Below, piece after piece: positions 15,240 to 23,955 of a stretch of DNA of 52,768 nt; positions within the stretch are counted from its first letter, which is position 1; the number at the start of each line of letters is the position of its first letter. Made by a program: the position numbers and the translations under genes. The stretch comes from Sphaerisporangium rufum (GTDB lineage: Bacteria > Actinomycetota > Actinomycetes > Streptosporangiales > Streptosporangiaceae): NCBI RefSeq assembly GCF_016863395.1, contig NZ_BOOU01000051.1, positions 1 to 52,768 on the forward strand, written 5' to 3'. The notes beneath the pieces were generated by a model, which worked only from the letters and a program-made list of their open reading frames with translations, did no database searches and was not told the origin of the DNA.

Positions 15240-16534
15240 GCCAGTTCCTTCCGCGGGAAGCTTCCGTGGACGGCGGCGAAGAGCGCCGCCAGCAGGGCCG
15301 CCCCGGTTGCGACGCCAAAGGCCCACCCGGCGCCCCCGCTCGACAGCACGGCCGCCCCCACCGCCCCGGCCACGCTGCTGCCCACGACCCTGACCAGGGC
15401 GTTCACCCCGCCGGCGGCTGCGGTCTTGGCGGGTGCGACGTGCTCGACGGCCATCGTCCCGAGCGCCGCGTAGCCGAGGCCGACCCCCAGCCCCAGCAGC
15501 GTCGCGGCCCCGTACAGATCCGCACCCGAGGATCTGGACACCACCAGCCACAGGGCGGCGGCCGACACCAGCGCGGAGCCGGCCGCCACCAGCGCCGACG
15601 CGGTGAAGCGGCGCATCAGGGGGCCCGCGAGCGTGGACACCACCAGCATCAGCACCGTCGTCGGCAGCAGGTAGATCCCGACCTGCAGTACCGAGGCCCC
15701 GAGCGCGCCCTGGGCCACCGCCGACACCGTCGTGATGGCGGCGAACAGGGCGAACCCCAGCAGGAACGACGCCACGGTCGCCCCCACCGTCGCCCGGTGC
15801 AGCAGCATCGGGATCTCGATCAGCGGCCACTCGGCACGGCGGGCGGTCGCGACCCAGCCGGCCGCCATCACCACCGCTCCGGCGAGCAGCCCCAGCGTCA
15901 ACGGCGAGGTCCAGCCCCAGACCGCGCCCTTGCTGATGGCCAGCAACAGGCAGACGAGCCACCCCGCGACCAGCGCCGCCCCGGCCAGGTCCGGCCTTCC
16001 CGATCCTCGCGCGGGCGTCTCCCGCACCACGGCCGATACCAGCACCAGGCTCAGGGCGGCCAGCCCGGCCAATGCCCAGAACACCGTCCGGTGGTCTCCG
16101 TCCAGCAGCCCGGCGAGGATCATGCCGCCGCCGCTCCCCACCCCGATGGTGGCGCTGAGCACCCCGATCGCGCTCGGCAGCCGGTGACCGGGCACCACCT
16201 GCCTGACCAGGCCCATGGCCAGCGGGAGCAGCGGCGCGGCCGTCCCCTGCAACACCCGGCCGGCGATGAGCAGAGGCAACGTGCCCGCCACCGCGCTGAG
16301 CATCGAACCGGCGGTGAGCAGTCCGAGCGCGACCAGCGAGACCGAGCGCCGGCCGTACATGTCGCCGAGCCGGGCCAGCAGCGGGATGGAGACCGCGCCT
16401 GACAGCAGCCCGGCGGTGAGCGTCCAGGAGACGGTGGTGGACGGGGCGTGCAGCCGCCGTTCGAGACCCGGCAGCAGAGGCACGACGACGGTCATCTGGA
16501 GGGTCCCTACGGCCACCGCGAACGCGAGCACCAT
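15236..16534 (-). CDS. MFS drug/metabolite exporter
   Basis: 432 aa from the ATG at 16534; an in-frame ATG at 16558 would add 8 residues. About 12-14 hydrophobic helices. Motif A is seen as ARLGDMYGRRSVSLVALG, and motif C-like glycines as IGVLSATIGVGSGGGMILAG. The pattern fits DHA2-like antiporters that expel drugs by proton exchange. The ATG at 16558 sits in the middle of the operator palindrome and lies ahead of any likely transcription start, so 16534 is preferred. Divergent from a TetR gene, the classic repressor-exporter pair. The downstream hemerythrin is coupled. Confidence 0.88.
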   Translation of the reverse strand: MVLAFAVAVGTLQMTVVVPLLPGLERRLHAPSTTVSWTLTAGLLSGAVSIPLLARLGDMYGRRSVSLVALGLLTAGSMLSAVAGTLPLLIAGRVLQGTAAPLLPLAMGLVRQVVPGHRLPSAIGVLSATIGVGSGGGMILAGLLDGDHRTVFWALAGLAALSLVLVSAVVRETPARGSGRPDLAGAALVAGWLVCLLLAISKGAVWGWTSPLTLGLLAGAVVMAAGWVATARRAEWPLIEIPMLLHRATVGATVASFLLGFALFAAITTVSAVAQGALGASVLQVGIYLLPTTVLMLVVSTLAGPLMRRFTASALVAAGSALVSAAALWLVVSRSSGADLYGAATLLGLGVGLGYAALGTMAVEHVAPAKTAAAGGVNALVRVVGSSVAGAVGAAVLSSGGAGWAFGVATGAALLAALFAAVHGSFPRKELA

Positions 16535-16547
16535 GACGACCCAGCAG

Positions 16548-16567
16548 TTTCTATACATGTATAGAAA
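16548..16567. promoter_or_regulatory. Perfect 20-bp palindrome, TetR operator
   Basis: TTTCTATACATGTATAGAAA is a perfect palindrome in the 46-bp gap between the divergent MFS and TetR genes. It contains TATACA on both strands, which could be the -10 boxes of both promoters. Binding of the TetR product would block both directions. Confidence 0.8.
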
Positions 16568-16580
16568 GTAGCATGGCAGG

Positions 16581-17219
16581 ATGCCGACGCCTACCGGAAG
16601 GCCACCCAGGATCTCCCGGGCGGAGATCCTGGCCGCCGCACTCCGGGTGATCGAGGAAGACGGGGTGGGCACGCTCACCATGCGCAGGCTGGCCAGAGAG
16701 GTCGGCACCACCGCGATGGCGCTCTACCATCACGTGCGCGACAAGGAGGAACTGCTCCTGCTGCTGCTCGACGACTACGCGGCCGGGCTCCCCCGGCCCG
16801 ACCTGCCGGAGGATCCGCGCGAGCGCGTGGTGACCGCCGCCATGGCCATGCACGAGGCGGTGTCCGGCTGCCCGTGGGCGGTGGACGTGCTCAGAGCCGA
16901 CGACCTGCTGTCGGTGGGAGCGCTGTGGTATCCGGAGCGGATCGTCGACGCCGCCGTACGCGCGGGTCTGACGGTGGAGGACGCCGTGGACGCGTACCGG
17001 ATCATCTGGCACTACACGGCGGGTGAGATCGCCGGCCGGGCGGCGGCGCGCAGGCGGCGGCAGGAGGGCGGCACCACCTACCGGGAGCGGGCGTTCGCCG
17101 AGCTGGACGCCGAGGAGTTCCCCCGGCTGAGCGAGGTGGCCGGGCGGTGGGAAGAGCTGACCGCCCGTGACACCTACGCCAAGGGCGTGCGAGCCCTCGT
17201 CGATGGGCTTCTCCGGTGA
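16581..17219 (+). CDS. TetR/AcrR-family repressor
   Basis: 212 aa. The N-terminal helix-turn-helix region is ISRAEILAAALRVIEEDG, then MRRLAREVGTTAMALYHHV with RDKEELL. The C-terminal ligand domain (TetR_C-type; DLLSVGALWYPERIVDAAV) is helical. Start ATG 16581. It is 14 bases from a perfect palindrome that also covers the MFS promoter, so it very likely represses itself and the MFS-hemerythrin operon. The inducer is unknown. Confidence 0.92.
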   Translation: MPTPTGRPPRISRAEILAAALRVIEEDGVGTLTMRRLAREVGTTAMALYHHVRDKEELLLLLLDDYAAGLPRPDLPEDPRERVVTAAMAMHEAVSGCPWAVDVLRADDLLSVGALWYPERIVDAAVRAGLTVEDAVDAYRIIWHYTAGEIAGRAAARRRRQEGGTTYRERAFAELDAEEFPRLSEVAGRWEELTARDTYAKGVRALVDGLLR

Positions 17220-17234
17220 GCCACCGCCCCCAGA

Positions 17235-17267
17235 CCGGTTACCGGCGGTGCGCCGGCCGGTAACCGG
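17235..17267. terminator. Bidirectional hairpin terminator
   Basis: A perfect 11-bp stem (CCGGTTACCGG / CCGGTAACCGG) with an 11-nt loop separates the TetR stop (17219) from the convergent SSS stop (17273). Confidence 0.7.
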
Positions 17268-17272
17268 CCCGG

Positions 17273-19000
17273 TCAGTCGCGGGGCCGCCAGTCGCCGCGG
17301 TTCAGGTCCAGCGTCTCCGGCGCGTGCAGCCGGACCATGGTGCGCGCCACCCCGGGCGGCACCCGCCCGGGGGTGAGCAGCGAAACCACGATCATCACGG
17401 TGAACGAGATCGGCACCGTCCAGGCGGCCGGCTGGGCGAGCAGCGCCCCGGTCCAGCCCGCGTACGGCCCGCCGGTGATGACGGCGATCACCGCGCCGCT
17501 GGCCAGCCCGCCGCCGGCCAGCAGCCCGGCGATCGCGCCGCTGGTGGTCAGCCGCCGCCACCAGATGCCGAGCACCAGCAGCGGGCAGAACGACGAGGCC
17601 GCCACCGCGAAGGCCAGCCCGACCACGTCGGCGACCGACAGCGAGCGGGCCGCCGTCGCCAGGCCGAGCGGCACGGTCACCGCCAGCAGAGTGGCCACCC
17701 GGAACGACGGCACGCCGCCGCGCAGCATGTCCTGCCCGATCACCCCGGCGACCGACACCGCCAGGCCCGAAGAGGTGGACAGGAACGCGGCGAACGCGCC
17801 GGCCAGCACCAGCGCGCCGAGCAGCTCGCCGGCCGTGCCGCCGGCCAGCCGGCCGGGCAGGGTGAGCACCACCGCGTCGGTGCGCCCGGTCATCAGAAGC
17901 TCGGGGGTGTAGAGGCGGCCCAGCGCGCCGTACACCGCCGGGAGCAGGTAGAACGCGCCGAGCAGCGACAGCACCACCAGCGTGGTGCGGCGGGCGGCCC
18001 GCCCGTCGGGATTGGTGTAGAAGCGGACCAGCACGTGCGGCAGGCCCATGGTGCCGAGGAAGGTCGCCAGGATCAGCGAGTACGTCGCGTACAGCGGGTG
18101 CTCGCGGCCGTGCAGCGGCAGCGCCCACTCGTGCCCGGTCAGCACCGGCGTCCCGGACAGGTGCGGCACCGCGGCACCGGCCGGGAAGGTCACCGTCGAG
18201 TCGTGGCCGAAGGTATGGGTGCCCGGCGCCAGGGTGACCTGCTCGCCGCGGGCCCGCCGGCCGTCCACCTGGCCGGTGACGGTGACGCGCACCGACCGGT
18301 CCACCCTGACCGACACGTCGGCGCCGACCGCCACCGCGGTGGCCGCTGCGAACACCGGCGGCGCGTCCTCGCCGGGCGAGGGGCGGCCGTTGCCCTGCCA
18401 GGCGACCAGCAGGAACACCGCCGGCAACGCCAGCGCGGTCAGCTTCAGCCAGTACTGGAAGGCCTGCACGAAGGTGATCGACCGCATGCCGCCGGAGAGC
18501 ACGTTGATCATCACCACCAGGGCCACCAGCAGGCCGCCGACCCAGGACGGCGCGCCGGTGACCGTGCGGAAGACCAGGCCGGCGCTCTGGAACTGCGGCA
18601 TCAGGTACAGCCAGCCGATCAGCACCACCAGCACGCTGGCGAGCCGGCGCACCGTCATCGACTCCAGCCGCGCCTCGGCGAAGTCGGGCAGCGTGTAGGC
18701 GCCCGACCGGCGCAGCGGGGCCGACACCAGGACCAGCAGCACCAGGTAGCCGCCGGTCCAGCCGACCGGTAGCCACAGCATGTCGGCGCCGTAGGCGAGG
18801 ATGAGCCCGGCCACCCCGAGGAACGAGGCGGCCGACAGGTACTCGCCGCCGATCGCCGAGGCGTTCCACAGCGGCGACACCGTCCGGGAGGCCACGTAGA
18901 AGTCGGAGGTGGTGCGCGACAGCCGCAGCCCGAAGGCGCCGACGGTGATCGTGGCGACCATGATCACCAGGATGGCCGCCAGTCCCAGTCCGGTGCTCAC
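17273..19000 (-). CDS. Second SSS-family (acetate-type) symporter with extracytoplasmic insert
   Basis: 575 aa, longer than the nearby ActP. SSS hallmarks: SRTTSDFYVASRTVSPLWNA, IGGEYLSAASFLGVAGLILA, VLVRFYTNPDGRAARRT and AFAVAASSFCPLLVLGIWW. Between two helices (after LKLTALALPAVFLLVAWQG) there is a hydrophilic region of ~100 residues with beta-like repeats (DVSVRVDRSVRVTVTGQVDG, TLAPGTHTFGHDSTVTFP) that ActP lacks. GTG at 19000, 13 bases after the upstream DUF485-like gene. LytS and LytTR genes lie upstream on the same strand, an arrangement seen for actinobacterial monocarboxylate symporters. Substrate unproven. Confidence 0.9.
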   Translation of the reverse strand: MSTGLGLAAILVIMVATITVGAFGLRLSRTTSDFYVASRTVSPLWNASAIGGEYLSAASFLGVAGLILAYGADMLWLPVGWTGGYLVLLVLVSAPLRRSGAYTLPDFAEARLESMTVRRLASVLVVLIGWLYLMPQFQSAGLVFRTVTGAPSWVGGLLVALVVMINVLSGGMRSITFVQAFQYWLKLTALALPAVFLLVAWQGNGRPSPGEDAPPVFAAATAVAVGADVSVRVDRSVRVTVTGQVDGRRARGEQVTLAPGTHTFGHDSTVTFPAGAAVPHLSGTPVLTGHEWALPLHGREHPLYATYSLILATFLGTMGLPHVLVRFYTNPDGRAARRTTLVVLSLLGAFYLLPAVYGALGRLYTPELLMTGRTDAVVLTLPGRLAGGTAGELLGALVLAGAFAAFLSTSSGLAVSVAGVIGQDMLRGGVPSFRVATLLAVTVPLGLATAARSLSVADVVGLAFAVAASSFCPLLVLGIWWRRLTTSGAIAGLLAGGGLASGAVIAVITGGPYAGWTGALLAQPAAWTVPISFTVMIVVSLLTPGRVPPGVARTMVRLHAPETLDLNRGDWRPRD

Positions 19001-19013
19001 CTCGCCGCCCGGG

Positions 19014-19496
19014 TCACTCGCGCTCGACCAGGTCGGCGAAGTGCCGCTCGTTGCGCTCGGCCTGCCGGACGTACAGCCAGGCCCCGGCCACAAAACCGGG
19101 GTAGATCAGCCCGCCGAGCACCAGCCAGGGCAGCGGCAGGCCGAGCAGCCGCAGCTCGCGCAGCTCCGGGACCAGCCGGAACAGCAGCGGCAGGCCGCCG
19201 ACCACGCAGCCGAGCAGCGTGCAGACGAACACCGCCAGCCGCAGCTGGGTGCGCACCAGCGAGCGCATGTACACCTCGCCCAGCCGGGTCTGCTCGTCGA
19301 TCTCCTGGGTGGCCGGATAGCGCGGGCGGCGGGCCGCGGTGGTCCGCGGGCTGGTCACCACCTCGCGTTTCGGCCGCTCCGGCGGCCGGGACGCCGCCCG
19401 TCCGGCGGTCTCGGCGTCCTGGGCCCCGCCGGCCGCCCGGGCGGCCGACAGCAGGTCGCGCAGCTCGCGCGCCGGCCGGCGCTGCCGCTCGGCCAT
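19014..19496 (-). CDS. DUF485-like membrane protein with long N-terminal extension
   Basis: 160 aa. The C-terminal half has two membrane helices (LRLAVFVCTLLGCVVGGLPL and LPLPWLVLGGLIYPGFVAGA) followed by a charged tail (VRQAERNERHFADLVERE), as in symporter partner proteins. The N-terminal ~80 residues are Arg/Ala-rich and probably disordered. ATG at 19496; GTG at 19499 is an alternative. It lies between the LytTR regulator (20 bp upstream) and the symporter (13 bp downstream), so an operon is very likely. It parallels DUF485-actP at 12.5-14.5 kb. Confidence 0.8.
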   Translation of the reverse strand: MAERQRRPARELRDLLSAARAAGGAQDAETAGRAASRPPERPKREVVTSPRTTAARRPRYPATQEIDEQTRLGEVYMRSLVRTQLRLAVFVCTLLGCVVGGLPLLFRLVPELRELRLLGLPLPWLVLGGLIYPGFVAGAWLYVRQAERNERHFADLVERE

Positions 19497-19515
19497 CACC
19501 CGGCGCCCGCGGGGC

Positions 19516-20298
19516 TCATTCGGCGCGGCCCTTGCGGGCCCGGCGGACCAGCAGGTCGCGCAGCTCGCGGGTGTGCCGGCGGCTGACCGGGATCTCGGTG
19601 TCGCCGATGCGCACCGTGCAGCGGCCGGAGTCGATGTGCAGCTCGTCGATGTGCTTGAGCGCCACCAGGTGGCTGCGGTGCACCCGGACGAACCCGGCAC
19701 CGGCCCAGCGGTCCTCCAGCGCGGCGAGCGGGATGCGCACCAGGTGGCTGCCGGTGGCGGTGTGCAGCCGGGCGTAGTCGCCCTGCGCCTCGACGAAGCG
19801 CACGTCGGAGCTGAGCACGAACCGGGTGACCCCCGCCAGCTCCACCGGGATCGTCTCGGCGTCCGGCCCGGCGGGCCCCGGATCGGCGTCGGCGGCCGCG
19901 CCGGGCACCCCGCCGGGGACCGCCGCGCAGACCCGGCGGATCGCCTCGGCCAGCCGTTCCGGGCGCACCGGCTTGAGCAGATAGTCCTCCGCCTTCAACT
20001 CGAAGGCGTCCACCGCGTGCTCCTCGTAGGCGGTGACGAACACCACCCGCGGCGGCCGGGCGAACTGGGTCAGCAGCCGGCCCAGCACCACCCCGTCCAG
20101 GCCGCGCATCCGGATGTCCAGGAAGACCGCCTCGACCGGCCGGCCGTCGGCCATCGCCCGGTCGAGCACCTTCAGCGCCGAGGCGCCGTCCCGCGCGGTG
20201 GCCACCTCGCCGATGCGCGGATCGGCGCGCAGCAGGTAGGCGAGGTCCTCCAGCGCCGGCTGCTCGTCGTCCACCGCCAGCACACGAAGGCCCGTCAC
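19516..20298 (-). CDS. LytTR-family response regulator
   Basis: 260 aa. Receiver domain: acidic pair in VLAVDDEQPALEDL, phospho-Asp in AVFLDIRMRGLDG and Lys in DYLLKPVRPERL. A LytTR DNA-binding domain follows (VRFVEAQGDYARLHTATGSH, RVHRSHLVALKHID, IPVSRRHTRELRDLL). GTG at 20298 has AGGGA 7 bases upstream; an ATG at 20325 with AAGGG upstream is almost as good and would add 9 residues. The partner kinase is immediately upstream, and the downstream symporter pair is the probable target. Confidence 0.92.
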   Translation of the reverse strand: MTGLRVLAVDDEQPALEDLAYLLRADPRIGEVATARDGASALKVLDRAMADGRPVEAVFLDIRMRGLDGVVLGRLLTQFARPPRVVFVTAYEEHAVDAFELKAEDYLLKPVRPERLAEAIRRVCAAVPGGVPGAAADADPGPAGPDAETIPVELAGVTRFVLSSDVRFVEAQGDYARLHTATGSHLVRIPLAALEDRWAGAGFVRVHRSHLVALKHIDELHIDSGRCTVRIGDTEIPVSRRHTRELRDLLVRRARKGRAE

Positions 20299-20433
20299 GT
20301 CACTTTCCCTGCCTGTCGCACCCATGAATGCCCTTGAGCGTGATGAATCAGACAGCCGAAGTCAACGGGTGCAGCGGCCTGCCCGGATAACTTTACGGAG
20401 ACGTCCGGAAACCCGCGCGCCGCCGGCCGGCCG

Positions 20434-21627
20434 TCACACCGCGACCCCCTTGCGGTACTTGGGCACCCGGACGCTGATCCGGGCGCCGGCCCCCTCGGCG
20501 GTCTCCACGACCAGGCCGTACTCGTCGCCGTAGACCTGGCGCAGCCGCTCGTCCACGTTGGCCAGGCCGACCCCGCCGGCCCCGGACCGCTCCTCGGCGT
20601 CGCCGGCCAGGATGCGCCGCAGCCGCTCGGGGTCCATGCCGACGCCGTCGTCCTCCACGCTGATCAGGCACTCGGCCCCGGCGTCCTCGGCCAGGATCGT
20701 GATGTGCCCGGCCCCGTCCTTGCTCTCCAGGCCGTGCCGGACGGCGTTCTCCACCAGCGGTTGCAGGCACAGGAACGGCACCGCGACCGGCAGCACCTCC
20801 GGCGCGATGCGCAGCGTCACCCGCAGCTCGTCGCCGAACCGGGCCCGCTCCAGGGTCAGGTAGCGGTCGATCGAGCGCAGCTCCTCGGCCAGCGTGGTGA
20901 ACTCGCCGTGCCGGCGGAAGGAGTAGCGGGTGAAGTCGGCGAAGTCCAGTAGCAGCTCGCGGGCCCGCTCGGGGTCGGTGCGGACGAAGGACGCGATCGT
21001 GGTCAGCGAGTTGTAGATGAAGTGCGGGGAGATCTGCGCGCGCAGCGCCCGCACCTCGGCCTCCATCAGCAGGGTGCGCGAGCGGTCCAGCTCGGCCAGC
21101 TCCAGCTGGGAGTCCACCCAGCGGGCCACCTCGCCGGTCGCCCGCACCAGCCCCGCCGAGGCGTGGTCGCCGTAGGCGGCCAGCGACCCCACCACCCGGT
21201 CGTCGGTGGTGAGCGGCACCACCACGGCGTACCGCACCGGGCACTCGGGCCGCTCGCAGCCGACCGCGTCCGGGCCGAGCACCTGGATGCGGCCGTCGCG
21301 CAGCGTCGCCGCGGCCGCGGCGAACGCGTGCCTGGCGTGATGATCGCCGGCGCCGTCGTACACCAGCAGCTCCTCGCGGCCGGTGATGGCGATGGCCGGC
21401 GAGCCGAGCAGCGCGCGCAGGTGCCGGGACGCCTTCTGCGCGCCGGCCGCGGTCAGCCCGGCGCGCAGCGGCGGCCCGGCCAGCGACGCGGTGTGCAGGG
21501 TCTCGAAGGTGGCCCGCTCGGCCGGGCCGGTGCCGAGCTCGCGCCGGCCGCGCAGCACCCGCCACAGCACCACGGCGGGCACCCCGGCGAGCACCACCAG
21601 GACGGGCACGGCGAGCAGCGGCTCCAC
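20434..21627 (-). CDS. LytS-type sensor histidine kinase
   Basis: 397 aa. One N-terminal membrane helix (LLAVPVLVVLAGVPAVVLW), a GAF-like sensory region containing GCERPECPVRYAVVVPL, then the His_kinase domain (ALRAQISPHFIYNSLTTIA with the phospho-His) and an ATPase domain (PLVENAVRHGLESKDG, SVEDDGVGMDPERL, GVGLANVDERL). It lacks the multi-helix 5TM-LYT sensor of classical LytS. GTG at 21627. About 135 bp separates it from the LytTR gene it should phosphorylate. Confidence 0.92.
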   Translation of the reverse strand: MEPLLAVPVLVVLAGVPAVVLWRVLRGRRELGTGPAERATFETLHTASLAGPPLRAGLTAAGAQKASRHLRALLGSPAIAITGREELLVYDGAGDHHARHAFAAAAATLRDGRIQVLGPDAVGCERPECPVRYAVVVPLTTDDRVVGSLAAYGDHASAGLVRATGEVARWVDSQLELAELDRSRTLLMEAEVRALRAQISPHFIYNSLTTIASFVRTDPERARELLLDFADFTRYSFRRHGEFTTLAEELRSIDRYLTLERARFGDELRVTLRIAPEVLPVAVPFLCLQPLVENAVRHGLESKDGAGHITILAEDAGAECLISVEDDGVGMDPERLRRILAGDAEERSGAGGVGLANVDERLRQVYGDEYGLVVETAEGAGARISVRVPKYRKGVAV

Positions 21628-21766
21628 GCCGCCGGAGCCTACCAGCGGTGACCGCCACCAACGGTCCGGGCGACATCACCGGCCCCGGCCATCACTCCGT
21701 ACGGCCCGACCCGGCCACCGGCCCTCCGGAACCCCGGCCCGGTCGACGGCCGGCCCCCGGTGCGCC

Positions 21767-21802
21767 TGGTCCGGCCCGGCACCGCGCGGCCGGGCCGGAC
21801 CA
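21767..21802 (-). terminator. Hairpin terminator of the sigma / CU044_5270 operon
   Basis: A perfect 13-bp stem (TGGTCCGGCCCGG / CCGGGCCGGACCA) with a 10-nt loop lies 28 bp beyond the stop at 21830. The rest of the 21628-21829 gap shows no gene. Confidence 0.65.
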
Positions 21803-21829
21803 CCGGTCCATCGATGTCCGGCGCCCCGG

Positions 21830-22780
21830 TCAGGGCACCTGGCCGGGCTTGTCGACGACGCCGGAGTTCAGCACGGACATGGCGATGGTGCCGTCGCCAC
21901 TGACGGCCTTCATGCCGAGGTAGTGGTAGTCACCGGAGTCGAGGATGTAGTAAGTCTTCTCCGACGTCCCGAGGTCGAGCACGACGCCGATTCCCCGGCG
22001 ACCGTCACCGTCCATGGTGTTCTCCTCGATCGCGACGCGCGGGATCTTGGCCAGCGCGCGGTACATCGCCGCGGTCTTCTCCGGCGGGATGATGGGAGCG
22101 TATTTGAGGTACCACCCGATCTTGCCGAACGCCTTGGCGTCCGCCTCGGTCCCGGGTGGGCATTCCAATCCGCACACCGCCTTCCAGGCATCCGCTCCGG
22201 CTTCACCGCGGAAGTGCGCGAGCAGGTCGTCCGGATCGGTGGGCAGGGCGTCGATGTCGCGCTGGGTCTTGGCGGGGTTCATCGGCCCCTGCTCCGCCTT
22301 GCCGACCTTGAGTTCTCTACCCTCCTCCCGGATGGCGTCCTGCTTCCCGTCCACCCGGCTCCAATGCTCGAACGTCGGCAGATCGCCGTCCGGGAAGTGC
22401 TGCGTCTCCTTCTGGTAGACCCACTGGTCCGGGCGGATGGCGGGCACCTGGGTACTGGCGGCGATCAGCGCGGCCTTCTCCAGGACGACGGCCGCGCCAC
22501 GCGGCCGGGCCGCCTGCGGTCCGGCGACGGCCGGCCGGTTCCCCGGCTCCCCCGTCCCGCCGGCCTGCAGCACGGCCACCGTGCCCGCCGCGAGCCCCGC
22601 CCCGGCCAGGGCCAAGCCCCAGCCCAGGTGACGCACCGAGCGGGCCGGCCGCACCGCCGCGAGCCGCCCGGACGGCGCGCCGCCGCGGATCACGGCGAGC
22701 AGGCGCTGCTCCTCGGCGCGCACGTCGGGCCGTTGCGGAACCTCGTCCCGCAGGCGCCCGACCAGTTCGAGCTCGTTCAT
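21830..22780 (-). CDS. CU044_5270-family membrane protein, sigma-factor partner
   Basis: 316 aa. The N-terminal ~50 residues are cytoplasmic (MNELELVGRLRDEVPQR). One membrane helix follows (LGWGLALAGAGLAAGTVAVL), then a large extracytoplasmic domain with PDQWVYQKETQHF and FEHWSRVDGKQD, a pattern I associate with the actinobacterial CU044_5270 family. The ATG at 22780 overlaps the sigma-factor stop (ATGA). Position and topology suggest an anti-sigma or signal-transducing role, but no zinc-binding anti-sigma motif is visible. Confidence 0.8.
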   Translation of the reverse strand: MNELELVGRLRDEVPQRPDVRAEEQRLLAVIRGGAPSGRLAAVRPARSVRHLGWGLALAGAGLAAGTVAVLQAGGTGEPGNRPAVAGPQAARPRGAAVVLEKAALIAASTQVPAIRPDQWVYQKETQHFPDGDLPTFEHWSRVDGKQDAIREEGRELKVGKAEQGPMNPAKTQRDIDALPTDPDDLLAHFRGEAGADAWKAVCGLECPPGTEADAKAFGKIGWYLKYAPIIPPEKTAAMYRALAKIPRVAIEENTMDGDGRRGIGVVLDLGTSEKTYYILDSGDYHYLGMKAVSGDGTIAMSVLNSGVVDKPGQVP

Positions 22781-23400
22781 CCGATCTTCCCTTCGTTCTC
22801 GCCTGCCTGATCGATGCCGCCGAGTACCCGGCGCAGTTTCGCCCGGGCCCGGCTGACCCGCGAGCGCACCGTCCCCGACGGGACACCGAGCGCCAGCGCG
22901 GCCTGTTCGTAGCTGAGCTCGCCCCACGTCACCAGCAGCAGCGCGTCCCGATGCGGCCGAGACAGGCCCGCCAGCGCGGCGGCGAGCCGGCGCCGCTCCC
23001 CGTCCGCCGCGAGCCTGCGGTGGACTTCATTGGTGAACGGCTCCACCACCGGGTCGACCCCGGTCCGGCTCAGCGCCCGGTACATGCCGATCTCCTGCCG
23101 GCGGTGGCGCCGCATGAGGTTGGTGGTGATGCCGTACAGCCACGGCCGCGCGTCGCCGTAGGCCGGGTCGTAGGAGTCCCGGCGCTGGAAGGCCAGGGTG
23201 AAGGTCTCGGCCACGATGTCCTCGGCCGGGTCCTGGCCCAGCCGCCTGATGACGTACCGCTTGATCGCCGGCGCGTGGCGGGCGAACAGCGCGGCGAACT
23301 GTTCCGGGTCGTGGCGGGATCTTGCGATCACCGCGGCGTCGTCGATCCCGTCCGGGGCGGCGGGCCGAGGTGGCGTCACCGCCCGGCTCTCCTGTCGCAT
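22777..23400 (-). CDS. ECF-type RNA polymerase sigma factor
   Basis: 207 aa. Region 2: FAALFARHAPAIKRYVIRRL, DIVAETFTLAFQRRDSY and ARPWLYGITTNLMRRHRRQ. Region 4: LSRPHRDALLLVTWGELSYE, QAALALGVPSGTVRSRVSRA. The ATG at 23400 has AAAGG 7 bases upstream; a GTG at 23442 is possible but the extra residues look unstructured. Translationally coupled to the membrane protein downstream, which is probably its regulator. Target promoters are unknown. Confidence 0.93.
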   Translation of the reverse strand: MRQESRAVTPPRPAAPDGIDDAAVIARSRHDPEQFAALFARHAPAIKRYVIRRLGQDPAEDIVAETFTLAFQRRDSYDPAYGDARPWLYGITTNLMRRHRRQEIGMYRALSRTGVDPVVEPFTNEVHRRLAADGERRRLAAALAGLSRPHRDALLLVTWGELSYEQAALALGVPSGTVRSRVSRARAKLRRVLGGIDQAGENEGKIG

Positions 23401-23520
23401 CTGGTGCCTTTCGCCGTCCGTCCTGACACCGATGATTGCCACCAGTTCGCGCCCGGTTCCCGGAAAATCCGACGACGGCGGAGACGGCCCCGCCGCACCA
23501 CGGCGCCGCGCGGCAGAGGT

Positions 23521-23955
23521 CTAGAGCTCGGCGAGGGCGGCGCGGATGCGGGCGGCGTGGGCCGCGGCGTCGGCGTCGCCGTCGTACTTCACCCGGGGCC
23601 AGAAGAAGCCGCGCAGGCCGTCCTTGCGGTTGCGCGGCACCACGTGCGCGTGCAGGTGCGGGACGCTCTGGCTGATCTTGTTGTTCATCGCCACGAACGT
23701 GCCGGCCGCGCCGAGCCCGCGCTCCACCGCCCGGGAGATCGCCTGCACCCGGGCGAAGAACGGCCCGAGCGCTTCGGCCGGCAGGTCGGCCAGCGTCTCG
23801 TGGTGCTCGCGGGGCACCACCAGGACGTGCCCCTTGAACACCGGCCGGACGTCCAGGAAGGCGACCGCGGTGTCGTCGGCCAGCACCACCTGCGCGGGTA
23901 CCTCGCCGGCCACGATCCGGCAGAACAGGCAGGCCTCGCCCGCCGCGGCGCTCAC
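23521..23955 (-). CDS. HIT-family protein
   Basis: 144 aa. Histidine-triad nucleotide hydrolase/transferase. The active-site triad is VPHLHAHVVP, and the N-terminal CLFCRIVAGEVPAQVVLADD is typical. The GTG at 23955 overlaps the stop of the acyl-CoA dehydrogenase (GTGA), so it is the last gene of the MaoC-ACAD-HIT operon. The stop lies 120 bp from the sigma gene, with no obvious feature between them. Confidence 0.92.
   Translation of the reverse strand: MSAAAGEACLFCRIVAGEVPAQVVLADDTAVAFLDVRPVFKGHVLVVPREHHETLADLPAEALGPFFARVQAISRAVERGLGAAGTFVAMNNKISQSVPHLHAHVVPRNRKDGLRGFFWPRVKYDGDADAAAHAARIRAALAEL

Noticed and set aside
16551-18869. Long minus-strand frame overlapping the TetR and SSS genes
   Set aside because: It is in another frame from the SSS gene and antisense to TetR, with Arg/Gly-rich sequence and no motifs.
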